From Cohnella lupini (GTDB lineage Bacteria; Bacillota; Bacilli; Paenibacillales; Paenibacillaceae): 41,925 nt of DNA. The notes below the pieces were generated by a model, which saw only the letters and a program-made list of their open reading frames with translations, made no database searches and was not told the origin of the DNA. Location: assembly GCF_003386205.1 (NCBI RefSeq), contig NZ_QRDY01000031.1, positions 1-41,925 on the forward strand, given 5' to 3'. A program made the position numbers and the translations under genes. Shown here piece by piece: positions 35,219 through 41,925 of the stretch; position 1 is the stretch's first letter; each line of letters begins with the position of its first letter.

Positions 35219-36237
35219 AGGTAGTAGGTTACGTGGTAGACGATAAACTATCGGAGCTTACGCGCGCCGATCTGATGAAAATAACCCATCTGAATGTGGC
35301 CTTCGGCCACGTGAGCAACGACGAAATTACGACAGCTCATCTGAAGAACATGGATTTGCTAAAGGGGATTAAGCTCGAGCATCCGGAGCTTACGGTTCTC
35401 TTGTCCGTCGGAGGCTGGAGCGCGGGCGGGTTCTCCGAGGCGGCGTCTACAGGAGAAGGAAGGAGCCGGATGGCCGAATCTGCCGTCCGCGTCCTGAGCG
35501 ACTTGCCGTTCGACGGGATCGATCTCGACTGGGAATACCCCAGCTACGGGGAGGCCGGAATCGGCTCGAGTTCGGATGATAAAACCAACTTTACGCTACT
35601 TCTTAAGGGGATGCGCGAAGCGTTAGATCGGAAGGGCGCGCTGGATAGTAGGCATTACCTGCTTACGATCGCGGCAGGTGCGGACCAATATTACGTAGAC
35701 GGTACGGAGATGGGGCAGGCGCAGCGGTACCTGGATTATGTGCAGTTGATGACCTATGACATGCGCGGAGGTTTTCAAGTATTGACGGGGCATCATACCA
35801 ATCTGTATACGCCGTCCGGCGATTTGTTCCGAATCAGTACCGACGCTTCGGTTAACCTATTTATGCGAGCAGGCGTTCCGAAGGACAAAATCGTGATCGG
35901 CGCTGCTTTCTATTCCCGGTTGTGGAGCCAGGTTCCTAACCGCAACAACGGCCTTTATCAGATGGCGGGAACGACGGGCGGCTACGGCCCGGATTTCGCT
36001 AATCTTACTGCGGATTACATCGATAAGAATGGATATGTCCGGTACTGGGACGATGAAGCGAAGGCGCCGTACCTTTTCAATGGAGACAGCTTTATTTCCT
36101 ACGACGACGAGCAATCGCTGCAGCATAAATGCGGTTATGTGAAAGACAACGGGCTGGCCGGGGTGATGTTCTGGGAATACAGCTGCGATCAGACGCACCG
36201 GTTGCTGGAGGCGATACATCAAGGTCTTAGGGATTAG
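35215..36237 (+). CDS. Glycoside hydrolase family 18 (chitinase-like)
   Basis: 340-residue TIM-barrel enzyme for beta-1,4-linked N-acetylglucosamine chains. The catalytic motif DxxDxDxE is intact as FDGIDLDWEYP (Glu near residue 107), with LLSVGGWSAGGF before it, YVQLMTYDMRGGF, and MFWEYSCDQT as the last strand. No signal peptide and no wall-binding or LysM domain, so it should act in the cytosol on imported oligosaccharides or after mother-cell lysis. GGAGG lies 8 nt before the ATG at 35215, which overlaps the previous stop (ATGA). Last gene of locus 2. Confidence 0.9.
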   Translation: MKVVGYVVDDKLSELTRADLMKITHLNVAFGHVSNDEITTAHLKNMDLLKGIKLEHPELTVLLSVGGWSAGGFSEAASTGEGRSRMAESAVRVLSDLPFDGIDLDWEYPSYGEAGIGSSSDDKTNFTLLLKGMREALDRKGALDSRHYLLTIAAGADQYYVDGTEMGQAQRYLDYVQLMTYDMRGGFQVLTGHHTNLYTPSGDLFRISTDASVNLFMRAGVPKDKIVIGAAFYSRLWSQVPNRNNGLYQMAGTTGGYGPDFANLTADYIDKNGYVRYWDDEAKAPYLFNGDSFISYDDEQSLQHKCGYVKDNGLAGVMFWEYSCDQTHRLLEAIHQGLRD

Positions 36238-36280
36238 CCGTTAATGCAATGGCAAGTCCCAAACCTTACAACAAAGAAAG

Positions 36281-36307
36281 CGGGGTCTCTTCGGAGGCTC
36301 CGTTTTT
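36281..36307 (+). terminator. Terminator of locus 2
   Basis: CGGGGTCTC (36281-36289) pairs with GGAGGCTCCG (36293-36302 region) through nine pairs with two G-T wobbles, followed by TTTTT. Confidence 0.75.
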
Positions 36308-36437
36308 CATATGCCATCTACCCCTGAGATTGGCGTATCTATGCGCTAAGCTTTGCTAAAGCTTCCTAATCGCCGCCGCGGACGGATAAATATAACATAA
36401 ACTATTGAATCCACCTGGAAAGAAAGGAGAGGGTTCA

Positions 36438-37175
36438 ATGTTAACGTTAGCACAGATTCGCGCAGCATCGGCGAAACGCTTAGAAGGACTCCATCCCATC
36501 GTGAGAAGAGCGACGGAGGAGCTAATTTCCCGATCGTTCGCTGCCGGCGTCCCGATCGTCATCGTCCAAGGGCTTCGTTCGATTGAATATCAAAACGAAT
36601 TGTATGCGCAAGGCCGAACGGCGCCCGGGGCGATCGTAACTAACGCGAAAGGGGGTTATAGCTTTCATAACTTCGGTTTAGCCATCGACTTCGCTTTGCT
36701 TATGCCTAACGGGAAAGGTATATCGTGGGACACTTACAGGAACGGGGATAACGACGGCCGACGCGATTGGATGGAAGTCGTAATGATCGGCAAGTCGTTA
36801 GGGTTCGAATGGGGCGGCGACTTCAAGACCATTATGGACATGCCGCATTTACAGATGACATTCGGTTTGACAACGGCGCAGCTGAGAGCAGGTGCCAAAC
36901 CGCCAATTCCAATAACCGAGGAGGATCAACCGATGACCAAAGAAGAGAAGCAAGAATTCGAGGTTTTGCGGAAGAAGGTCGAGGAGCAGTCGCAGTCGCT
37001 AGATGTGCTCATGCTGAAGGTGAAAGACTTGGAATCAAGGATTCCGGCTCCTAGATGGTTCGTAAAGGAGTTCGGCGAAGGAGTCGTCGAGAAAATGAGC
37101 GACCCGTCCGGCACCCTTGATTTCTGGCGTTCTCTGGCCGTCTCGCTAAGGGTTCAAGGTTACAAATCTAAATAA
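36438..37175 (+). CDS. M15 family L-alanyl-D-glutamate peptidase-like endolysin
   Basis: 245 residues. The M15C zinc-peptidase core spans about 1-150: VQGLRSIEYQNELYAQGR, SFHNFGLAIDFAL (His and Asp zinc ligands) and MDMPHLQM (third ligand His). Such enzymes cut the L-Ala-D-Glu bond of peptidoglycan stem peptides. A Lys/Glu-rich coiled-coil linker follows, then a short tail (PRWFVKEFGEGVVEKMSDP) like those of phage endolysins. There is no signal peptide and no holin gene nearby, so it may be a domesticated phage enzyme released on lysis or used in sporulation. GGAGAGG precedes the ATG at 36438. Confidence 0.88.
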   Translation: MLTLAQIRAASAKRLEGLHPIVRRATEELISRSFAAGVPIVIVQGLRSIEYQNELYAQGRTAPGAIVTNAKGGYSFHNFGLAIDFALLMPNGKGISWDTYRNGDNDGRRDWMEVVMIGKSLGFEWGGDFKTIMDMPHLQMTFGLTTAQLRAGAKPPIPITEEDQPMTKEEKQEFEVLRKKVEEQSQSLDVLMLKVKDLESRIPAPRWFVKEFGEGVVEKMSDPSGTLDFWRSLAVSLRVQGYKSK

Positions 37176-37177
37176 TA

Positions 37178-37210
37178 AAGCCCTGGGAACGGATCCCGGG
37201 CTTAAGTTTT
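37178..37210. terminator. Terminator after the M15 peptidase gene
   Basis: AAGCCC(T)GGGA / TCCCGGGCTT (37178-37188, 37194-37203) with a 5-nt loop, then AAGTTTTAA. Leftward the stem is followed by a T-rich stretch, so it may also end the convergent small gene. Confidence 0.75.
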
Positions 37211-37346
37211 AATAAGGGGTGTAAACTCTTTCTGCTTGCCAGTTGTTAATCCTGGGGTATCTGTCTACGAAGACTTTACTAATAAGTAAAAAAACCATCA
37301 AAATGAAAATAACGAGTACCAATAAACCTACAATTGAAATGCGCAC
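37209..37346 (-). CDS. Small single-pass membrane peptide (45 residues)
   Basis: Read on the minus strand from a GTG at 37346: MRISIVGLLVLVIFILMVFL is a strong membrane helix, followed by LISKVFVDRYPRINNWQAER and VYTPY. AGGCGGTGA lies 4 nt upstream, close to the ideal AGGAGGTGA. I do not recognise the family. It sits beside a YjcZ-type spore gene on the same strand, separated by that gene's terminator, so it probably has its own promoter. The topology suggests N-out or N-in with a positively charged C-terminal tail. A sporulation role is a guess from position. Confidence 0.65.
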   Translation of the reverse strand: MRISIVGLLVLVIFILMVFLLISKVFVDRYPRINNWQAERVYTPY

Positions 37347-37377
37347 TTATTCACCGCCTATTGGTAGTAACAAGTAG

Positions 37378-37410
37378 AAAAAGACCCGCTATTCTCGGGG
37401 AATAGCGGGT
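37378..37410 (-). terminator. Minus-strand terminator of the second yjcZ-type gene
   Basis: Perfect 11-bp stem ACCCGCTATTC (37384-37394) / GAATAGCGGGT (37400-37410) with a 5-nt loop, followed leftward by five T residues (A run 37378-37382). Confidence 0.9.
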
Positions 37411-37417
37411 AGCACCA

Positions 37418-37543
37418 TTAGTATCCGGCTTTAAGAATAATCACCAGAAGGATAAAGAGTACGAGTGCAAATGCAGCTGCGCCCATTCCACCGCCATATC
37501 CGCCACCACAACCAACGCCGCCAACTGCTCCAGGGTAACCCAT
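37418..37543 (-). CDS. YjcZ-family sporulation peptide 2 (41 residues)
   Basis: Minus-strand reading from the ATG at 37543: MGYPGAVGGVGCGGGYGGGM then AAAFALVLFILLVIILKAGY, preceded by a Gly. The Gly-rich head plus one helix is the YjcZ pattern, and the last 20 residues match copy 1 at all but two positions. GGTGGTGA (37549-37556) lies 5 nt before the ATG. Promoter and leader resemble those of copy 1. Short spore membrane peptide of unknown function. Confidence 0.9.
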   Translation of the reverse strand: MGYPGAVGGVGCGGGYGGGMGAAAFALVLFILLVIILKAGY

Positions 37544-37586
37544 GTATATCACCACCAGCGATTATTGTGATGGTTCATCACCTCGT

Positions 37587-37613
37587 TAGTGTATGTAGAG
37601 ACAAACATATGGT
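37587..37613 (-). promoter_or_regulatory. Sigma-K-like promoter of yjcZ copy 2
   Basis: Minus strand ACC (37611-37613), 15 bp, CATACACTA (37587-37595), matching AC-N16-CATANNNTA. The leader below it contains GTGATG-AAC-CATCAC, a small hairpin just before the ribosome binding site. Confidence 0.68.
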
Positions 37614-37802
37614 CAGTGCTATTCGCACAGAGCAATCAACAATCCGCATATACCCAGGAAGAAAGCAAAAACCCTGTCATTCGTGATGACGGAAAGTGCG
37701 TTAGCGCTCGAAGAGTTGGGACGACTACACTTCAAGCTGTAACTATCCGATATGAATGCTAACGGAACCTTCTAAATATTAGACTTTAAGCGAGGAAAAC
37801 TT

Positions 37803-40259
37803 ATGAATCATATCCATGGAAGCTACAATATATCGATCGTTATATTATCTTATTTGGTTGCCGTCGTTGCTTCTTACGCGGCATTGGATTTGGCTGGGCG
37901 GGTAAGCGCGGCGAGAAACGGCAAAAACAGGGCGATGTGGTTGTTTGGCGGGGCTATCTTCATGGGATTCGGAATATGGGGAATGCACTTTGTCGGAATG
38001 CTTGCGTACAAGCTATCCATTCCCGTCTCTTATGATTTCGCGTGGGTCGTTCTATCGATTGTCGTTGCCGTACTCGCTTCGCTCATCGCGCTGCATGTCG
38101 TCGGCAGGGACGATCTGGGAATAAGACGTCTACTGCTAGGCGGAACTTTAATGGCTATCGGCATAACGGCGATGCACTATACCGGGATGACGGCGATGAG
38201 AGTAGGCATCACCTACGATCCGATTTTATTCTCCTTGTCGGTAGCCATCGCTCTTGCGGCTTCCGTCGCGGCTTTGTGGCTTTCTCATTATTTTCGCAGG
38301 GATCACTCCTGGAAAGGCGTAATGTATAAGCTCGGCAGCGGATTGGTTATGGGGGCGGCTATTGCCGGCATGCATTATACCGGAATGGCGGCGGCTCGAT
38401 TCCATAAGGGTAACCAAACGGAATTGCTGCCAGGAATGAAAATGAATCAAGAGGTTCTCGCTTACGTAGTCGCTTTGGGCACGGTCATCCTTCTTTCGTT
38501 CGTTTTGTTCGTTATTTTCTTCGATAAACGACTATCGAGCAAGGATCAAGAAATCGTGGAACGCGGAAAATGGTATAAGTCGCTTTACGAGAATCATTTG
38601 GACGGAATCATCACCATAGACATCGATAACCAAATCGTGGACATGAATCCGGCCGTATCCCTAATTTTGGGAATTCGCTCCATGGATTACATCAACCAGC
38701 CTGCGTCCGCGCTATTAGAACTCCATGTCGAGCAATACCGGGAGCAGGCCAAGCAGACGTTCGTCGCGTCGCTAAGGAAGGGACAACCGCAGACGACGGA
38801 ATCGGTCGTTATCCACCGAGAAGGACATCTTGTTCATCTAAGCACGTTAAGCGTTCCCGTCAATATCGAGGAGGACGTTAAGGGCACCTATCTGATCATT
38901 AGGGATATTACCGAAGAGAAGCGCGCAAAAGAAACGATTCAGCAAATGGCTTACCATGACGAGTTAACGGGATTGCCTAATCGGCGCCTATTGATGAGAA
39001 CCTTAGAGGAAGCGATCCGCAATGAAGAAGCAGGAAGCTCCGGATTCGGTGTGCTCGTTATGGATATCGATCGCTTCAAGATGATCAACGACTCTCTCGG
39101 TCATGCCGTCGGGGATCAATTCCTAAGAATGGTAACCGAACGGATCACGCAAGCCGCAGCCGGGATGAACGTGATGACGGCGCGAATGGGCGGAGACGAA
39201 TTCACCCTCATTTGCCACGGAGACCCGATTCGGGATACGTCCGTCATATTGGCGCAACGATTGATAGATTACATTCAAATCCCTTATCGGTTGAAAGACA
39301 ACGACTTCTATGTCACGGCAAGTATCGGGATCGCGATCTATCCTCACCATGCCGAGAATGCGGAATACCTGCTGAAGAACGCCGATACGGCGATGTACGA
39401 GGTGAAAAGAAACGGCAAAAACGGCTTTCAATTTTATTCGAGCCAATTCGATGAACACGTTATGGAGAAAATAGAATTGGAAGGGGCGCTCCGCAAAGCC
39501 GTCGAAAGGAACGAGCTGCTTGTTCATTATCAGCCTCAGATCAGCATTCAAAACGAACAAGTCATCGGAGTGGAAGCTTTGTTAAGGTGGATACATCCGG
39601 AGAAGGGCTTAATACCGCCGGGCACGTTTATTCCCATCGCGGAAGAAACGGGAATGATTGGGGAAATCGGTGCTTGGGTATTGCGGGAAGCTTGCCGTCA
39701 AATGCAGCAATGGCAATCCAGGTACGGATGGAACGTCCCGGTTTCGGTGAATTTATCGACGCAGCAATTCCATCAGGAGAATCTAGTGGGCTCGATTAAA
39801 GGGATATTGGAAGAAACCGGCCTTAAGCCAGAGTACTTGGAGATCGAAATTACGGAGAGCATGATGATGGATGCGATAAGATCCAGTCAGATTTTGCGTG
39901 AATTGACGGAGCTTGGCATAAGGATCAGCATGGATGACTTCGGCACGGGTTATAGCTCGTTAAGCTATTTGAAAATGTTCCCGATTCAGAAGCTCAAAAT
40001 CGACCGCTCCTTCATTAAGGACATTACCCGCAACGAGGACGACCGGGCTATCGTGGCTACGATTATTGCCATGGCGCATAATCTCAAGATGGATGTAATC
40101 GCCGAAGGCGTGGAAACGAAAGAGCAGCTTGATTTTCTTATGAATAACGGCTGCGACGATATTCAAGGGTACTATTTCAGCAAGCCCCTTTCGTCAAGCG
40201 ACGTGGAATCGAAATATTTGACGATCATGGACGAGTTGTCGAAAGAAGCAAGTTCTTAG
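37803..40259 (+). CDS. MHYT-PAS-GGDEF-EAL cyclic di-GMP protein
   Basis: 818-residue membrane protein that can make and/or degrade cyclic di-GMP. N-terminal MHYT sensor of about seven helices (1-245) with the repeated motif seen as GMHFVGM, AMHYTGM and GMHYTGM, suggested in this family to bind copper or a gas. PAS domain about 255-375. GGDEF domain about 385-545 with an intact ARMGGDEF near 461. EAL domain about 560-810 with GVEALLRW, IEITESMMM, DDFGTGYSSLSYL and IAEGVETKEQ, so the phosphodiesterase metal and catalytic residues look present. GCGAGGAAAA precedes the ATG. Both activities may be real; which one dominates cannot be read from sequence. Confidence 0.95.
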   Translation: MNHIHGSYNISIVILSYLVAVVASYAALDLAGRVSAARNGKNRAMWLFGGAIFMGFGIWGMHFVGMLAYKLSIPVSYDFAWVVLSIVVAVLASLIALHVVGRDDLGIRRLLLGGTLMAIGITAMHYTGMTAMRVGITYDPILFSLSVAIALAASVAALWLSHYFRRDHSWKGVMYKLGSGLVMGAAIAGMHYTGMAAARFHKGNQTELLPGMKMNQEVLAYVVALGTVILLSFVLFVIFFDKRLSSKDQEIVERGKWYKSLYENHLDGIITIDIDNQIVDMNPAVSLILGIRSMDYINQPASALLELHVEQYREQAKQTFVASLRKGQPQTTESVVIHREGHLVHLSTLSVPVNIEEDVKGTYLIIRDITEEKRAKETIQQMAYHDELTGLPNRRLLMRTLEEAIRNEEAGSSGFGVLVMDIDRFKMINDSLGHAVGDQFLRMVTERITQAAAGMNVMTARMGGDEFTLICHGDPIRDTSVILAQRLIDYIQIPYRLKDNDFYVTASIGIAIYPHHAENAEYLLKNADTAMYEVKRNGKNGFQFYSSQFDEHVMEKIELEGALRKAVERNELLVHYQPQISIQNEQVIGVEALLRWIHPEKGLIPPGTFIPIAEETGMIGEIGAWVLREACRQMQQWQSRYGWNVPVSVNLSTQQFHQENLVGSIKGILEETGLKPEYLEIEITESMMMDAIRSSQILRELTELGIRISMDDFGTGYSSLSYLKMFPIQKLKIDRSFIKDITRNEDDRAIVATIIAMAHNLKMDVIAEGVETKEQLDFLMNNGCDDIQGYYFSKPLSSSDVESKYLTIMDELSKEASS

Positions 40260-40346
40260 ACTGCTTTATCCCATTGTAGCTGCCTTTCAATGACTATCGC
40301 CGGAGGGGCTGTCCCCGTTCCGAGATCGCATCATCGGTCAAGGGAG

Positions 40347-40395
40347 CCGCACTACCGGGGAGCCACCCTGCACGGGGGGCTCCCCGGTAGTGCGG
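40347..40395. repeat. Perfect 18-bp palindromic hairpin
   Basis: CCGCACTACCGGGGAGCC (40347-40364) pairs fully with 40378-40395 around a 13-nt loop. It lies between the cyclic di-GMP gene and the convergent hxlR-type gene. No T-run follows on either side, so it may be an RNA-stabilising element or a repeat rather than a classical terminator. The remaining bases of this 281-bp gap hold no gene I can support. Confidence 0.6.
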
Positions 40396-40540
40396 CATTA
40401 TCGCGGCCAAAAGCTTGGCTCAAGTGAGCTTCACCGCCAAAGCCTACCGCTAACCCGAAGATCCCCTCGTCGGAATTCGGCAAGTATCGTATTCGAATAT
40501 ATCGCTCCGAATGGGGAGAGAATTCTGTCTGGCAATTAGA

Positions 40541-40885
40541 TCAGGTCCATCTAGCCGCCCAAAGCTTCATCTCTTTAACGATTTGGTGCAAGTCCTCGCC
40601 CTTGGGCGTCAAGGAGTATTCAACGGTCACGGGCACGGTTGGAAATACGGTTCGGATCAATACGCCTTTCTCTTCCATATGCCTGAGGGTGCTCGTTAAA
40701 GCTCGCGGGCTTACGGAAGCGATACTGCGTTGCAATTCGCCGAACCTGCGAGTTCCGCAGAATAATTCCCTGAGAACGAGAAATGCCCATTTGCCTCCGA
40801 TGACATCCAACGTTTTCTCGATGGAGCATTCTATAATATCGGGAACTTTCGGGATCGTGTATGATGTCGCTGAAGGTGAAGTCAT
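40541..40885 (-). CDS. HxlR-family transcriptional regulator
   Basis: 114-residue winged helix-turn-helix DNA-binding protein. Conserved N-terminal IECSIEKTLDVIGGKWAFLV with Cys20, then LRELFCGTRRFGELQRSIAS, SPRALTSTLRHMEEKGVLIR and the wing/dimer region VEYSLTPKGEDLH. In some members the N-terminal Cys senses thiol-reactive compounds. AGGAGG precedes the ATG on the minus strand. A promoter with an overlapping inverted repeat suggests self-control. No divergent target gene is next to it. Confidence 0.92.
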   Translation of the reverse strand: MTSPSATSYTIPKVPDIIECSIEKTLDVIGGKWAFLVLRELFCGTRRFGELQRSIASVSPRALTSTLRHMEEKGVLIRTVFPTVPVTVEYSLTPKGEDLHQIVKEMKLWAARWT

Positions 40886-40929
40886 GATCGATATTCCTCC
40901 TAAGTACGATTGGTAAAGAAAATATATAA

Positions 40930-40975
40930 AGTATAGCTAAGTGCAATTATAGCTTACTAATGCGAAAATAATCAA
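40930..40975 (-). promoter_or_regulatory. Promoter and possible operator of the hxlR-type gene
   Basis: Minus strand TTGATT (40970-40975), 18 bp, TATAAT (40946-40951). The inverted repeat AGTATAGCTA (40930-40939) / TAGCTTACT (40950-40958) overlaps the -10 region and start point, with a single bulge, as expected of an autoregulatory site. Confidence 0.55.
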
Positions 40976-41019
40976 AAAAGCGATCGGGCATGGAGGAGTC
41001 ATCTCCGGCTGAATCGCTT
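40974..41019 (-). terminator. Minus-strand terminator facing the tandem array
   Basis: AAGCGAT (40978-40984) / ATCGCTT (41013-41019) outer stem with GGAG / CTCC inside; leftward it is followed by six T residues (A run 40974-40979). It would stop transcripts coming from the repeat array to the right. Confidence 0.7.
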
Positions 41020-41048
41020 CTTCGTCTATATGATCAGGTAATTCCACG

Positions 41049-41096
41049 CCAACACCAACACCGACACCAACACCAACACCAACACCAACACCAACA
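41049..41096 (+). repeat. Hexanucleotide repeat, eight units
   Basis: CCAACA repeated eight times, with CCGACA as unit 3. In one frame it would code for alternating Thr-Pro, like linkers of surface proteins, but that frame has a TGA at 41031-41033 and no start codon, so it is at most a gene remnant or a plain microsatellite. Confidence 0.85.
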
Positions 41097-41119
41097 CCAG
41101 ATAAGGCATCTCGACTGGT

Positions 41120-41831
41120 TAAATCGAAAAAACCGACTATGGAGAGTCATCTCGGAAGTTTGAAATGGTTATAGTCGGAGAAATCGATTATGGAGAGGTG
41201 CCTCGGAAGTTTGAGCTCGTCATAGTCGAAAAAACCGACTATGGAGAGGTGCCTCGGAAGTTTGAGCTCGTCATAGTCGAAAAAACCGACTATGGGGAGG
41301 CGTCTCGGAAGTTTGAGCTCGTCATAGTCGAAAAGATCGACTATGGCAGGGTGTCTCGGAAGTTTGAGCTCGTCATAGTCGAAAAAACCGACTATGGAGA
41401 GGTGTCTCGAAGTTTGAGCTCGATATAGTCGGAAAGATCGACTATGGCGGGGTGTCTCGGAAGTTTGAGCTCGTCATAGTCGAAAAAAACGACTATGGGG
41501 AGGCGTCTCGGAAGTTTGAGCTCGTCATAGTCGAAAAGATCGACTATGACAGGGTGTCTCGGAAGTTTGAGCTCGTCATAGTCGAAAAAACCGACTATGG
41601 AGAGGTGTCTCGAAGTTTGAGCTCGATATAGTCGGAAAGATCGACTATGGCAGGGTGTCTCGGAAGTTTGAGCTCGTCATAGTCGAAAAAATCGACTATG
41701 GGGAGGCGGCTCGGAAGTTTGAGCTCGTCATAGTCGAAAAAACCGACTATGGGGAGGCGGCTCGGAAGTTTGAGCTCGTCATAGTCGAAAAAACCGACTA
41801 TGGAGAGGTACCTCGGAATTTTGTGCTCGAT
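41120..41831. repeat. Tandem array of 14 units of 51 bp, each with a conserved dyad
   Basis: Units begin at 41120 (degenerate left arm), 41171, 41222, 41273, 41324, 41375, 41425, 41476, 41527, 41578, 41628, 41679, 41730 and 41781. Almost all units are 51 bp; those at 41375 and 41578 are 50 bp because of one missing base. Each complete unit carries ATAGTCG-N7-CGACTAT (one unit has CGATTAT), then a variable 8-10 bp stretch, and CTCGGAAGTTTGAGCTCG. The loop varies (AAAAAAC, AAAAGAT, GAAAGAT, AAAAAAA and others) while the arms stay. The four units from 41273 recur as a 203-bp block from 41476. Both strands are open in one frame, but the 50-bp units break it, so a protein is unlikely. Function unknown. 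Confidence 0.95.
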
Positions 41832-41925
41832 ATAGTTATAATGAACGTGAAACAGCCCCGTATTTGCTTCATTTCGTAGGTTAAGAATGGTAGTGATGAT
41901 CAACCATTACCATTTCAGAGCTACA

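Noticed and set aside
41165..41428. 17-residue repeat protein encoded by the array (also open on the minus strand at 41595-41903)
   Set aside because: Single-base deletions in two units shift the frame, starts lack ribosome binding sites, and both strands are equally open because the unit length is a multiple of three.
41120..41831. CRISPR array
   Set aside because: The whole 51-bp unit is repeated, with no unique spacers and no cas genes.

Overview
The window looks like a chromosomal segment of a spore-forming, S-layer-bearing member of the Paenibacillaceae (Paenibacillus/Cohnella-like). Four things support this: the ydiF, moaC, tatA, tatC, groES, groEL order also known from Bacillus; a CIRCE operator before groES; two YjcZ-type spore peptides behind sigma-K-like promoters; and CUT1 sugar transporters of the LplB/YtcP/LipO type, each beside a large membrane-bound AraC (YesN-like) regulator. 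The genus is an inference.

Layout. 1-878: the 3' end of a group II intron (domains V and VI) and a dense cluster of DnaA-box-like 9-mers at 585-853. 879-10529: a conserved housekeeping block with an ABC-F ATPase (minus strand), 5-formyl-THF cyclo-ligase, moaC, a mogA/moaB-type gene, a MoeA-like gene, tatA, tatC, a short chemoreceptor and HrcA/CIRCE-controlled groESL. 10869-16826: one 1985-residue S-layer-anchored protein (duplicated GLUG-type modules, calcineurin-type phosphoesterase, propeller-like region, Ig-like domains, three SLH domains). 17040-24737: AraC-type sensor-regulator, two permeases, lipoprotein, HAD phosphatase and TIM-barrel isomerase, i.e. a sugar import and catabolism operon. 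25515-36237: a second such locus, with permeases, lipoprotein, a convergent AraC-type regulator, and then a translationally coupled trio without signal peptides (CBM9-like, transglutaminase-like, GH18). 36438-40885: M15 endolysin-like peptidase, a 45-residue membrane peptide, a YjcZ peptide, an MHYT-PAS-GGDEF-EAL protein and an HxlR regulator. 41049-41831: a hexanucleotide repeat and a 14-unit, 51-bp tandem array in which every complete unit carries the same dyad.

How they work together. The first 10 kb serves folate and molybdenum-cofactor synthesis, Tat export and protein folding. The two CUT1 loci lack their own ATPase and probably share a general one encoded elsewhere. The second locus is probably tied to an amino-sugar or cell-wall glycan because of its GH18 gene, and it may be under carbon catabolite control through two cre-like boxes. 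The least explained elements are the DnaA-box cluster, the 51-bp dyad array with a terminator facing it, the leaderless CBM9/transglutaminase/GH18 trio, and the paired YjcZ genes with a shared, conserved upstream block. Small genes at 24940-25035, 37209-37346 and 37418-37543 were found by reading the sequence directly; they are shorter than usual ORF cut-offs.
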